Positions 42,675-51,585 of a stretch of 64,000 nt of DNA are shown one piece after another; the first letter of the stretch is position 1, and every line of letters starts with the position of its first letter. This DNA is from Faecalibacterium sp. An122 (GTDB lineage Bacteria > Bacillota > Clostridia > Oscillospirales > Ruminococcaceae): NCBI RefSeq assembly GCF_002160895.1, contig NZ_NFLL01000001.1, forward strand, positions 62,001 through 126,000, in the 5' to 3' direction. A program made the translations under genes and the position numbers. The notes under the pieces were generated by a model. That model saw only the letters and a program-made list of their open reading frames with translations. It searched no databases and was not told the DNA's origin.

Positions 42675-43232
42675 ATGCGCACAGATTTTGGCGTAAAATC
42701 CTGGTTTTATCCTCTGCCGGTTCTCATCATTGGGACATGGAATCCTGACGGCACAACCGACGCCATGAACGCCGCCTGGGGCGGCCTGTACGATGCCGAC
42801 AAAGTGGTCCTCTGCCTCAGTGAGGGTCACCGCACCACTCGGAACATTCGGACCAATGGAGCTTTCACCGTCAGCTTTGCCGATGCGGAACACGTCACAG
42901 CCGCCGACTACGTCGGACTGGTGTCGGGCAACAGCGAACCCCACAAGATGGAAAAAGCCCATTTCCACCCGATCAAGAGCGCGCATGTCAACGCCCCTCT
43001 GATTCAGGAACTGCCGGTGGCGCTGGAATGCAGGTTTTTGAAGGTAAATGAGGACGGCAATATCATCGGCCAGATCGTCAATGTCAGTGTAGACGAGAGG
43101 GTACTGGACAGCGATGGGAAACTGGACATGGAGAAATTCCGACCCATTGCCTTTGAGCCTGCAAACAACGGCTATCATGTGCTGGGCGGACGTGTGGGCA
43201 ATGCATTCCGCGATGGCAGCAAATGTAAGTAA
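42675..43232 (+). CDS. Flavin reductase-like protein (FMN-binding split barrel)
   Basis: 185 residues from ATG 42675. The opening WFYPLPVLIIGTWNPDGTTDAMNAAWGG and LCLSEGHRTTRNIRTNGAFTVSFA are typical of flavoredoxin-type FMN-binding split-barrel proteins. These bind FMN and often take electrons from NAD(P)H. It follows an aldo/keto reductase in the same direction and is likely co-transcribed. The electron partner is unknown. Confidence 0.85.
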   Translation: MRTDFGVKSWFYPLPVLIIGTWNPDGTTDAMNAAWGGLYDADKVVLCLSEGHRTTRNIRTNGAFTVSFADAEHVTAADYVGLVSGNSEPHKMEKAHFHPIKSAHVNAPLIQELPVALECRFLKVNEDGNIIGQIVNVSVDERVLDSDGKLDMEKFRPIAFEPANNGYHVLGGRVGNAFRDGSKCK

Positions 43233-43297
43233 GGGGGCAGCTGGATGTGTGGGCTGTGGTGGAGCTGACCGCCCATATCCATGTTGGTGTCCTCCTG

Positions 43298-43792
43298 CTA
43301 TGTTGGCTGGGTAAAGTCCCGCACCATCAGATACTCATTCCCTCGCGTCTCTACCATTTTGAATCCCGCTCTTTGGTACAAACGAAGGGCGGGATTTTCT
43401 GCCTGGACCGAAAGGGAAACTCGTTGATATCCCTGTTTTTGCAATAAGACCAGCAGACCGTCCAGCAGCTGGGTCCCGATGCCCTGCCCGCGGCAGTCCG
43501 GGAGCAGGGAAAGGGCCAGGGAAGGGGTATGGTTGTCGATATGGCCGTAGTCCTCCATAATATGGCTCCAGGCTACCCCTGCCGCTTTGCCGTCCACCTC
43601 AGCCACAAGGCAGAAATCGCCGGGCCGTATGCCGAAGTCCTCGATATAGACCCGCAGTTCCGGTAAATCCACCACCGTTCGGGGCGGCGGCTCTGTACCC
43701 GCTGGCAGATAAATAGCTTGATAGAGAAATTCCCGGAGCAGCCCTGTTTCATCCGGGCGCATCCTGCGGATGTGGACGGAACCATGTTTCAT
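43298..43792 (-). CDS. GNAT-family N-acetyltransferase
   Basis: 164 residues from ATG 43792, eight bases after AGGAGG on the minus strand; a longer in-frame ATG at 43849 lacks a site. The acetyl-CoA loop is LLPDCRGQGIGTQLLDGLL, followed by VQAENPALRLYQRAGFK, the GNAT motif A and B pattern. It starts in an ATGA overlap with the GyrI-like gene, the last gene of the leftward four-gene operon. The acceptor substrate is unknown. Confidence 0.88.
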   Translation of the reverse strand: MKHGSVHIRRMRPDETGLLREFLYQAIYLPAGTEPPPRTVVDLPELRVYIEDFGIRPGDFCLVAEVDGKAAGVAWSHIMEDYGHIDNHTPSLALSLLPDCRGQGIGTQLLDGLLVLLQKQGYQRVSLSVQAENPALRLYQRAGFKMVETRGNEYLMVRDFTQPT

Positions 43793-44427
43793 AGCCCAAG
43801 CCTCCTGATCGGCTGCCGTATCACTGTTTTCAGCCGCTCCGGGCTGCACCGGCGGGCATCACTGAGATAGATCTCGTGGTGAAAGCGGCCTTCCCCGAAG
43901 TCCGCCTCATAGCCCTGGGCCCTGGTATATTCGTTCATGACCGCCACGGTGGCGGGCTCGGCGTCGTAGGGGCCGATATGCATGCACTGGACACAGAGAC
44001 CTTCCTCCCAGGAGAAAAACTCCACCTTGGAGAAATCCTGCTGCTTCTTTTCGGTGGCCTCCCGGATGGCCCAGTCAAAGGCCTCACGGGTCACAAACTC
44101 GGGCAGCCGGATCATGGAAATCCACTGAAAATCCTGCTTGCGGGTGTAATCTACGCCCCGGGTGTTTTCCTGCCACCAGAGCCCCTCCAGAGGAGGCACT
44201 ACATAGTCGAAATAGCCCTCCAGCTGATGCTGGCCCTTCCTGCTCATTTTGATGGTGAAGGCCACGGCGTACAGCATCCCCAAAGCCTGTTTGTAGGCGC
44301 CGTCTTCCTGGTTGGGGTCGCCCTGGCCCCGCACTGCCAGGAAATTCATGGCGGGCACCGTGACAATACCGGGCGTTTTGGGCGGCAGATAAAATTCCTT
44401 GTACTCTTTCTTGTAATCAAAGGGCAT
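43789..44427 (-). CDS. GyrI-like small-molecule-binding protein
   Basis: 212 residues from ATG 44427 (AAAGGAG upstream on the minus strand; the longer frame overlaps the next gene). It begins MPFDYKKEYKEFYLPPKTPGIVTVP and contains FLAVRGQGDPN and CVQCMHIGPYDAEPATV, the repeated SHS2-type strand of the GyrI/AraC-effector-binding fold. It has no DNA-binding domain. It lies in an operon between a YjbR-DUF3795 protein and an acetyltransferase. Confidence 0.85.
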   Translation of the reverse strand: MPFDYKKEYKEFYLPPKTPGIVTVPAMNFLAVRGQGDPNQEDGAYKQALGMLYAVAFTIKMSRKGQHQLEGYFDYVVPPLEGLWWQENTRGVDYTRKQDFQWISMIRLPEFVTREAFDWAIREATEKKQQDFSKVEFFSWEEGLCVQCMHIGPYDAEPATVAVMNEYTRAQGYEADFGEGRFHHEIYLSDARRCSPERLKTVIRQPIRRLGL

Positions 44428-45061
44428 TGGATGGCACTCCTTTCCAATTTTCCAGCCGGGCGGATACCGAGGCCCGGAACGCTTCATCCGACAAAGCCGG
44501 GTCCCGCACCTGTTCCCACAGAGCGCAGGGAAGATGCGGGCAGCCTCCGCAGCCGGTGCGGTGGTTTTTGTGGACGGCACATGCATAGAGGGGACAGGCT
44601 TTCCCGGCGGGAGCGTGAAAAACACGTCCATTGCACTGGTTGCAGCCAGGGCATTCCTTGGAATGGAGGGGACAGGCGGCACATTCCAGCCCGCAGGCGG
44701 TCAGACCCAGCGCCGCCCGGCGGGCCTTTTTGCTTTGTCCCGCCAGCACCAGGCCATAGGACTGGTCCAGCATGTTGCGCAGCAGAGAGTCTGGCACTGC
44801 GCCGTCGGGTCGCACCGAAACCCAGCATCGCTTGTCGGAATAATAGCCGGGGAGGATGTCCGGATACTGCCCCCGGAGGAATTCCGACTCCATAGGGTCC
44901 AGCTTGAGGTTGATGTAATAGGGCTTGCCGGCGTCGTCCAGACAGAGGGCCGCAAACATTTTGCCGCCGATGTGGTAGCGAATCCAGTTCCATACCGGCT
45001 GAAAATCCTTGGTGACGCCCCGCTTGTTCATAAGGTATTCGTCCAGCCACAGATAACGCAT
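44417..45061 (-). CDS. YjbR/MmcQ-like protein fused to a DUF3795 cysteine-rich domain
   Basis: 214 residues. The first 110 resemble the YjbR/MmcQ fold (DEYLMNKRGVTKDFQPVWNWIRYHIGGKMFAAL ... YPDILPGYYSDKRCWVSV). From residue 118 the chain reads LTACGLECAACPLHSKECPGC, then CPLYACAVHKNHRTGCGGC and PHLPCALWE, the DUF3795 pattern with about a dozen cysteines, probably binding zinc or an Fe-S cluster. The fusion implies the two families act together. It follows the WYL regulator by 3 bases. Confidence 0.82.
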   Translation of the reverse strand: MRYLWLDEYLMNKRGVTKDFQPVWNWIRYHIGGKMFAALCLDDAGKPYYINLKLDPMESEFLRGQYPDILPGYYSDKRCWVSVRPDGAVPDSLLRNMLDQSYGLVLAGQSKKARRAALGLTACGLECAACPLHSKECPGCNQCNGRVFHAPAGKACPLYACAVHKNHRTGCGGCPHLPCALWEQVRDPALSDEAFRASVSARLENWKGVPSNAL

Positions 45062-45064
45062 CGG

Positions 45065-45967
45065 TCAAACCTCCTTTTGGTATCGCTGAGCCAGCCGCCG
45101 GGTCAACTGGCCTAGCCGGTCCCTCAGCTGGGCCGGTTCGGTCAGCTCGGCGCCCTCCCCAAAGGTCAAAACCCAGCTGAGAACGCTGTCCGCATCGGGG
45201 AAACTGTGATGGAACCGGAGCCGGCCGTCCGGCTCCACCGTGAAGCTGTCAGCTCCATATTCCTCCACCAGCCTCCAGCGGCAGGCCGGATCAAACAGGA
45301 CCGTAACCTGATAGTTGGCGGGGAAAACCCGGTCCGGCGTCAGGTCCGGCAGAGGGGCCGCCCGGGGCACAAAAGCCTGGCCAGCGGTCAGCCCGGTCAT
45401 ACGGTTGAGCTTGAACAGACGGAAGTCCTCCCGAGTCTGGCACCATCCCCAGACGTACCAGGCAGACCACTGAAACACCAGATCATAGGGCTCGATGACC
45501 CGCACCGATTCCCCCTTGGGCGAAAAATAAGTAAAGCGCAGGGTGTGGTGCTGCTGGATGGCGGACTGAATGGATTCGATTTTGGGGGCCAGGCTGGTCT
45601 TGTACCAGGAGGAAAGGTCAATCAGGATATGAGAACCCCGCCCGCCGGCGCCGGCCGAAAGTTTTTCCATCAGCTGGGCATAGCGGCGGGTACCGCTGAC
45701 GCTGTCCAGACTTTGCAGCCCCGCCAGAATGGCCTGCATCTCGGGGGTGGTGAGGACAGTTCGGTCCACCCGGTACCCCTCCAGAATCGAAATCCCGCCG
45801 CCGGTGCCCTGAGCGGTGGCGATGGGAATCCCGGCCTGGCACAGGGATTCAATGTCCCGCTGGATGGTCCGGCGGGACACCTCGAACTGTTCCGCCAGCT
45901 CGGGCGCGGTGACCTTTTCCCGCTGGAGCAGGATGGACAGGATGCCGATGAGACGCTCTGTTTTCAT
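45065..45967 (-). CDS. WYL-domain transcriptional regulator (YafY type)
   Basis: 300 residues. The N-terminal winged helix (RLIGILSILLQREKVTAPELAEQFEVSRRTIQRDIESL) is followed by the WYL domain, seen as LRFTYFSPKGESVRVIEPYDLVFQWSAWYVWGWC. It begins a leftward operon with three downstream genes and most likely controls it. WYL domains sense small ligands or nucleic acid; which one is not evident. Confidence 0.92.
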   Translation of the reverse strand: MKTERLIGILSILLQREKVTAPELAEQFEVSRRTIQRDIESLCQAGIPIATAQGTGGGISILEGYRVDRTVLTTPEMQAILAGLQSLDSVSGTRRYAQLMEKLSAGAGGRGSHILIDLSSWYKTSLAPKIESIQSAIQQHHTLRFTYFSPKGESVRVIEPYDLVFQWSAWYVWGWCQTREDFRLFKLNRMTGLTAGQAFVPRAAPLPDLTPDRVFPANYQVTVLFDPACRWRLVEEYGADSFTVEPDGRLRFHHSFPDADSVLSWVLTFGEGAELTEPAQLRDRLGQLTRRLAQRYQKEV

Positions 45968-46518
45968 GGGCTGCGCCGCCTTTCCGATTTTTCTGTGTTA
46001 TACCGTGTCCGCCAAAGCGGACAAAAACCAATCCGCGCAACGCGCGCACCTCCAGGTCAAATAGCTGCTTTTGCAGCTATTATACCGTGTCCGCCAAAGC
46101 GGACAAAAACCAATCCGCGCAACGCGCGTACCTCCAGGTCAAATAGCTGCTTTTGCAGCTATTATACCACAGGGGTGCGACAGCTGTCTGTCATGTTTCG
46201 CTTTTTATGGAAGACCTGAACCCCAAAATCCGGACCGGCTGCCCGGTAGAAAAAGCAGCCAGCCCGACATGCCAACTTTATTTTGTGCAGGAAAAGCGTC
46301 TGTTTGCCGCAATGCCCTTGAAAAATACATGATTTTAGGGTATTCTTAACAAAAAAGAATGGCGTTTTGGCGAATAAGTTTAAACAATTGTCACAGATGG
46401 CCGGAACGTGGAACGGACAGGGGAGGATAAAAGAGAGAAATGGGTGTGGATGGACAGGCCGGGTGAAACCGGCCTGTACGCTGTAGGCTTCCATGGCAAA
46501 TGAAAAGGAGCTGTCATC
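45968..46518. other. Intergenic region with tandem repeat
   Basis: Apart from the 82-bp repeat (45998-46161), the region 46170-46518 has no recognised gene. It should hold the promoters of both the WYL regulator and the rightward membrane protein. The AAAGGAG ribosome site of the latter lies at its end. Confidence 0.4.
45998..46168. repeat. 82-bp tandem repeat, two full copies and a stub
   Basis: Unit 1 (45998-46079) and unit 2 (46080-46161) differ by one base; a third copy stops after TTATACC (46162-46168). Each unit carries the palindrome GTCCGC-CAAA-GCGGAC and the hairpin ATAGCTGC-TTTT-GCAGCTAT. Confidence 0.88.
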
Positions 46519-48138
46519 ATGGAATCGAAGGAATCGAAAAGGCAATTTTACCTCAAATGGCCCTGGGACTGGGTGGTCTACGTCCTTTTGGTGATCCTTT
46601 TGAGGATTTTTGCCATTCCGTTCATCTACCTGATTATGCGGTGGAACAAAAAGCACCGGCCCGATGTGCCGGAGGAAGGCTTTTGTGTTCAGCAGACCCG
46701 AAGGCAAATTTCCAAACTGTGGATGTCGCTGGTATTTCTCCTGGTGGCTCTGTGCGGCGGAGCTGTGTTTGTCGCGGGCCTGCTGACTGATGAGCGCACC
46801 TGGGAAGAATATGCGATGATGGCCGGTGGAGCGGTGGTGGGGCTTGGCTCGCTGGCTCTGGCCATTTATGTGGGCTATACATCCCTGCGGGATGTCTTTT
46901 GCCCCGAGAAGAGCACGCTGGCCCAGTCCATCCGGTCCCAGATGCCTTACCCTGAGGAGGCGCCCAGCGCCCGGGAAATGTTCGCCATGGTGGACAAGGA
47001 TATCCAGGAAAACGGCGAATGGTTCGACAAAGTGGCTGTGGGCAAGGAATGGGTCTTGGGAGAGCAGGCTTCTTATATACCCCGCATCCGGGCGGTATTT
47101 CCGCGGGATGAGATTGTGCACCGCCATGCAGGCGGCCGCGTCCAGACCAGCCGAATTGTAGAGCTGTGGATTATGGATGACCGGCATCAGGTCCAGTCCA
47201 CTACATTGAAGGATTACCGGGAACTGCAGCCCCTGGTGGACTGCATCCAGCTGCGGGCGCCCGACGCTCTGATCCTGCCCTACAATGAGTTCGACAGGTA
47301 CAACTTCATGGAGGATGAGGAGTGGGAAAAGGTGCTGCAGGACTTCCGTCTGCGGGATGGCCGGCGGAAAGCCAGCCAGCCCCGCACGGAATCGCAGCCG
47401 CCCCAGAATATGGTCCTCACCCGGGCGGACGGTACGGTCACATCCCGGCTGTCGATGGATATTCTTTCCCAGACGCTGGAGGAGTGCCTGCAGTCCCCGG
47501 AAGAAACCTTTTTCCTAACGCCGTCCCGCCCCATCCAGGGAGAGAAGGGCGCGTACATGGAGCTTTTGTGCTCGGCGGGTACGGCGCTGGAAGGCAAAGT
47601 CCGGATGCTGTTGGTGGAAGCCCCGGCGCAGCAGGGCAGCCAGCCGGAAAATGGCCTGCATGGCATGGTGAGCCCGGAGGAAGCAGAAAAAGTTCTTGCG
47701 GCCTGGCTGGGCGGAAAGATGCCGAATACAACAGGCTGGACCCAGGTTCAGCTGAGGATGGAGCAGCAGGAAAACCCGCAGGAACTCCGGCCGCCCAAAC
47801 TGTCCCTGGTCTCCCGCCGCGGCGTCAGCCAGAACCACGAAAACTTCACTCTGGAGGACGTCCAGGTGGCGGCAGACGGCATGGTGGACGGCAGCTACCA
47901 GCAGGTGGATTTGACCCTGCCCGGCGGGTGGCTCTGGATGCGACTGGTGGCGGGGAATGCCGATGACGGGCGCTGCACCGTTCTGGTGACCCGCGCAGAC
48001 CCGGACACGCTGCGCATGTTCAAAATCAAGACCACCCCGCGGAAGGCGGCCGCCTGGCTGATGGACTTTGCCCGTGGGCAGTTCCGGCCGGATTGGAGCC
48101 AGTGGGAAGATATCACCAAAGAAGTAGAAAATCAGTAA
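46519..48138 (+). CDS. Membrane protein of unknown function
   Basis: 539 residues from ATG 46519 (AAAGGAG). Three hydrophobic helices lie in the first 125 residues (about 17-40, 68-88 and 98-118), followed by a large cytosolic region. That region contains SRIVELWIMDDRHQVQSTTLKDYRELQPLVDCI and, late, LWMRLVAGNADDGRCTVLVTR. I recognise no family. It is followed 14 bp later by a Sel1-repeat gene and then a MoxR operon, suggesting an envelope-associated unit. Confidence 0.75.
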   Translation: MESKESKRQFYLKWPWDWVVYVLLVILLRIFAIPFIYLIMRWNKKHRPDVPEEGFCVQQTRRQISKLWMSLVFLLVALCGGAVFVAGLLTDERTWEEYAMMAGGAVVGLGSLALAIYVGYTSLRDVFCPEKSTLAQSIRSQMPYPEEAPSAREMFAMVDKDIQENGEWFDKVAVGKEWVLGEQASYIPRIRAVFPRDEIVHRHAGGRVQTSRIVELWIMDDRHQVQSTTLKDYRELQPLVDCIQLRAPDALILPYNEFDRYNFMEDEEWEKVLQDFRLRDGRRKASQPRTESQPPQNMVLTRADGTVTSRLSMDILSQTLEECLQSPEETFFLTPSRPIQGEKGAYMELLCSAGTALEGKVRMLLVEAPAQQGSQPENGLHGMVSPEEAEKVLAAWLGGKMPNTTGWTQVQLRMEQQENPQELRPPKLSLVSRRGVSQNHENFTLEDVQVAADGMVDGSYQQVDLTLPGGWLWMRLVAGNADDGRCTVLVTRADPDTLRMFKIKTTPRKAAAWLMDFARGQFRPDWSQWEDITKEVENQ

Positions 48139-48152
48139 CGGAGGAATCAAAA

Positions 48153-49394
48153 ATGGGCAAGTTTTTCAGTGACGCAGTGGAGACGGCGCTCCAGTACATC
48201 TACTATCAGGAGCGGCAGGGAAAAGGCTGGGAGGGCCTGGAGCTTCTGCAGCAGGCTTCCGCCGCCGGAGATGGCGACGCCAGCTGCATTCTGGCCCGGT
48301 GCCTGTGCGGTCCCCAGTATGTGTGGCAGGGCCATGGTTTCCCGGAGGATGACGAAAAGGCCACTCTGCTGTACCACAAAGGCGTGGAAGAGGGCAGCGC
48401 CCTGGCGGCGCTGATCTGCCTGCGCACCGGAGATATGACCCCCTCGATGGAAAAGAAGATGCCCTTTGCCAGCCTGCAGGAGGCTTTCAATGTGGTTCTG
48501 GAAAAGGCCAAAGGGGGCGAGCCCTTCTGCCAGTTTGTGATCGGCAACGTGTATTTCTGGGGCGATTACATCCGGATCGAAAACAAGGGTCCCGACGCCT
48601 TCCCTGACATGGGTGCCTTCCGCGATTAAGTGGTCGAGAACATCCCCAAGTGCGAGGATTGGTTCATCAAGGCCTATAAGAACGGCGTCTATGCCGCGGG
48701 CGACAACCTGCATCATTTCTATGAGGCAGGCGAGGAGGGTCTGATCCCGCCGCAGCCCGAGAAGGCCAAGGGCCTCTATCGCATCGGCGCGGAAATGGGC
48801 CACCCCATCCACCAGTTCTATTGGGGCAACGAGCTGAACGATGCCGGCCAGAAGCAGGAGGCCCTCCACTGGTATCAGGAGGCGGTCGCCGGAGGCGAAA
48901 TGCGGGCACTGTACCAGATTGGCTGCCTCTATGAAGAGGGCGAGGCCGTACCCCAGGATTACGCCAAGGCAGCCCAGTGCTATGAGACCACACTGAACCT
49001 GGATGGGTATTCCATCGGCAGCCACAACCGCCTGGGCGCAATGTACTTCAACGGCAAAGGCGTCCCCCAGGACTATGCCAAGGCCTTCCAGCTGCTGAGT
49101 TGGGCCTACAATCAGGATAGCCGCTGGGGCGTGTTCTATCTGGGCAAGTGCTGCTTCTATGGCCTGGGCGCCCCGCAGGACTATGCCCGCGCCCGCACCT
49201 ATCTGGAAGAAATGACCTGGGAAAACAAAGAGGCCAATTATATGCTGGGCTATATCTACGCCCGGGGCCTGGGTGTTCCGGCGGACATCAAAAAGGGCGT
49301 GGCCCTGCTGCAGAAGGCCGGCGACCGCGCCGACGCGAAAGAGGAGCTGCTGCGCTACCGCAAGACCCTCTTTGGCAAGTGGGTGGTGCGCTGA
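48153..49394 (+). pseudogene. Sel1-repeat protein split by an in-frame TAA
   Basis: Starts at ATG 48153 after GGAGG. After 158 codons a TAA (48627-48629) interrupts it, but the same frame continues without a break for 254 more codons to 49394. The downstream part carries at least five Sel1/TPR-like repeats (MRALYQIGCLYEEGEAVPQDYAKAAQCYE, HNRLGAMYFNGKGVPQDYAKAFQLL and similar). The upstream part has weaker repeats (DASCILARCLCG). Restart at GTG 48630 has no ribosome site. Sel1 proteins are adaptor scaffolds. A nonsense mutation or base error is the simplest reading. Confidence 0.72.
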
Positions 49395-49451
49395 GATAAG
49401 CGGTACAAAGAAACAGTAAAAAGGCCCGGCCCGCCGCATCATAACAGACAC

Positions 49452-49490
49452 AAAGGGCTGCCGGGTGAATCATCGGGCAGCCCTTTGCGT
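49452..49490 (+). terminator. Intrinsic terminator before the MoxR operon
   Basis: AAAGGGCTGCC (49452-49462) pairs with GGCAGCCCTTT (49476-49486), followed by GCGTTTT. It separates the Sel1 gene from the moxR gene. Confidence 0.78.
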
Positions 49491-49537
49491 TTTGGGTTAT
49501 CTTGAGAGTCTGTTATGGAGGGAAAAGGAGGATGTCT

Positions 49538-50482
49538 GTGGAGACGTCGATGTGTAGGGAATACGCTCAAAAGGTTTTGTCCAACTGCTCCAAAGTAATT
49601 TTGGGCAAGGAAGATGTGATTGAGAAAATTCTGGTCTGTTTCCTGTGCTCCGGCCATGTGCTGCTGGAGGATAAGCCCGGCACCGGTAAGACCATGCTGC
49701 TGCGGGCTTTTGCCCGGACGGTGGGCGGGGACTGCAGACGGGTACAGTTCACGCCCGATCTGCTCCCTTCGGACCTGACCGGCATCAACTTTTATAACCA
49801 GAAAACCGGGGAGTTTGAGTTCCGGCCGGGGCCGCTGTTCAGCCATTTTGTCTTGGCGGATGAGCTGAACCGCGCCACGCCGCGAACCCAGTCGGCCCTG
49901 TTGGAGGCCATGGAGGAACGCCAGATCACGGTGGATGGCGTTACCACCAAACTGGAGGAGCCCTTTATGGTGCTTGCCACCCAGAACCCCCAGGAATCCT
50001 TTGGCACCTTTCCGCTGCCGGATGCCCAGATGGACCGGTTTTTCATGCGGCTGTCCCTGGGTTATATGCAGCGGGAACAGGAACTGGAAGTCATTGCCCG
50101 GCCTTCGACCCAGGCCATTCTGGAAAGCCTGGAAACTCTGGTGACGCCGGAACAGACCGCCCGGGTGCGGTCGGCCTGCGGCGAGGTGAAGGTGAGCGAC
50201 GATGTGAAAAACTACCTGATGGATATTGTGGAAGCCACCCGCACCCGCAGCAGCTTTGCCGGCGGCGTTTCCACCCGGGGCGCCATGGCTTTGTATAAGG
50301 CGTCCCAGGCGCTGGCGGCAGTGCGGGGCAGGGAGTATGTCATTCCGGAGGACGTCAAAGAACTGGCGCCGGCGGTGCTGTGCCACCGCCTGACCCTGGG
50401 CGGCGGAATGAACACGGAGGCGGCGGCCCACCGGATGCAGCAGCTGCTGCAGAGTATCCCGGTGCCGCTGGAAAAACTGTGA
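49538..50482 (+). CDS. MoxR-family AAA+ ATPase
   Basis: 314 residues from GTG 49538, seven bases after AAAGGAGG; the ATG at 49532 touches that site. Walker A is EDKPGTGKTMLLRA, Walker B ADELNRATPRTQSALLEAMEE, and sensor 1 LATQNPQE. MoxR proteins are chaperone-like ATPases that mature partner proteins, often DUF58 and VWA proteins. It overlaps the following DUF58 gene by GTGA, so the pair is translationally coupled. Confidence 0.95.
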   Translation: METSMCREYAQKVLSNCSKVILGKEDVIEKILVCFLCSGHVLLEDKPGTGKTMLLRAFARTVGGDCRRVQFTPDLLPSDLTGINFYNQKTGEFEFRPGPLFSHFVLADELNRATPRTQSALLEAMEERQITVDGVTTKLEEPFMVLATQNPQESFGTFPLPDAQMDRFFMRLSLGYMQREQELEVIARPSTQAILESLETLVTPEQTARVRSACGEVKVSDDVKNYLMDIVEATRTRSSFAGGVSTRGAMALYKASQALAAVRGREYVIPEDVKELAPAVLCHRLTLGGGMNTEAAAHRMQQLLQSIPVPLEKL

Positions 50483-51585
50483 CGTTCCTGGTGTTCGTGC
50501 TGCTCCTGGTGGTGCTGGCGCTGGCTCTCCAAACCTATGCCAGAAACCATGCTCTGGACGACCTGAAAGCCTCCATGATGCCGGAGGATCTGCTGGCCGA
50601 ACCGGGGCAGCCCGCCCGCTTGTGCCTGACTCTGCGCAACCAAAAGGGCTGGCCGCGGCCTTTGGCTGCGGTAAAGCTCCATCTGGGCCCCGAATTTGAA
50701 GGCGTCAACGGCGATTTCATCCAAAAAGACCTTTTGAGCAGCGGACATACCGTCCGGTATGTCACCTGGCTCAAACCGCATCAGGAAGTTTCCTTCCAGG
50801 TAGAGGTACAGCTCTCCCGGCGGGGCCGCTACCTGCTGGAGCCTCTGTACCTGAGCAGCGGGGACTTTCTGGGCATGACCGAAATCAGCCGCCGGGTGAC
50901 CGGCTTACAGGAACTGATTGTTCCGCCCCGGGAAGGGGATTCCCAGGCGCTGGATGAGACGCTGGGCGGCTTTTTGGGAGAGCTGTCAGTCAACCGGTTT
51001 TTGTATCAGGACCCCATCCTGACGGCAGGATACCGCCCCTATGTCAGCCAGGACCCTATGCGTGCCATTTCCTGGAAGCAGAGCGCCCGCGGCATGGGAC
51101 TCATCAGCAAACAATACGACTCCACCACCGAGCCGCGGGTGACGGTGCTGGTGCACGCCGACGCCCCGTCGGAAGATCAAATGCCCATGGTGGAGGAATG
51201 CTATTCCATGGCGCGGACGGTCTGCCGGACCCTGGAGGAAAAGGCGATCATCTACCGGATGGCGGTCAATTCCACCTTTGATGTCCTTGTCAGCGGGGCT
51301 CTTGTGGCAGGCAGCCAGTGGAACAAGCCTCTGGAAACCGGCTGCGGCTACGGGCCGGAACATTTCCGCCGGGCCCTGGAAATTCTGGGCCGGGCCATGG
51401 GCCAGCCTGCGGAATCCTGTGAGCGGTTCTGCGCGGAATATTTCGGCTCCGGCAGCCAGGACAGCTGTATCGTGATCACCACCGAGCCGGAAGAAACAGT
51501 GCGGCCCTGCCTGCGCCTGGCGCCAGGCCGCAGCCTTTTGATCCTCAGGCCGGAACAGACAGCTGGAAAGGAGGATGCAGAATGA
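50479..51585 (+). CDS. DUF58-domain membrane protein
   Basis: 368 residues from GTG 50479, coupled to moxR by GTGA. It has one N-terminal transmembrane helix (about 2-20) and a beta-rich middle region. The DUF58 signature, YRPYVSQDPMRAISWKQSAR, lies at about residues 188-207. It is the usual partner of MoxR. The AATGA at its end couples it to the next gene. Confidence 0.88.
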   Translation: MTFLVFVLLLVVLALALQTYARNHALDDLKASMMPEDLLAEPGQPARLCLTLRNQKGWPRPLAAVKLHLGPEFEGVNGDFIQKDLLSSGHTVRYVTWLKPHQEVSFQVEVQLSRRGRYLLEPLYLSSGDFLGMTEISRRVTGLQELIVPPREGDSQALDETLGGFLGELSVNRFLYQDPILTAGYRPYVSQDPMRAISWKQSARGMGLISKQYDSTTEPRVTVLVHADAPSEDQMPMVEECYSMARTVCRTLEEKAIIYRMAVNSTFDVLVSGALVAGSQWNKPLETGCGYGPEHFRRALEILGRAMGQPAESCERFCAEYFGSGSQDSCIVITTEPEETVRPCLRLAPGRSLLILRPEQTAGKEDAE

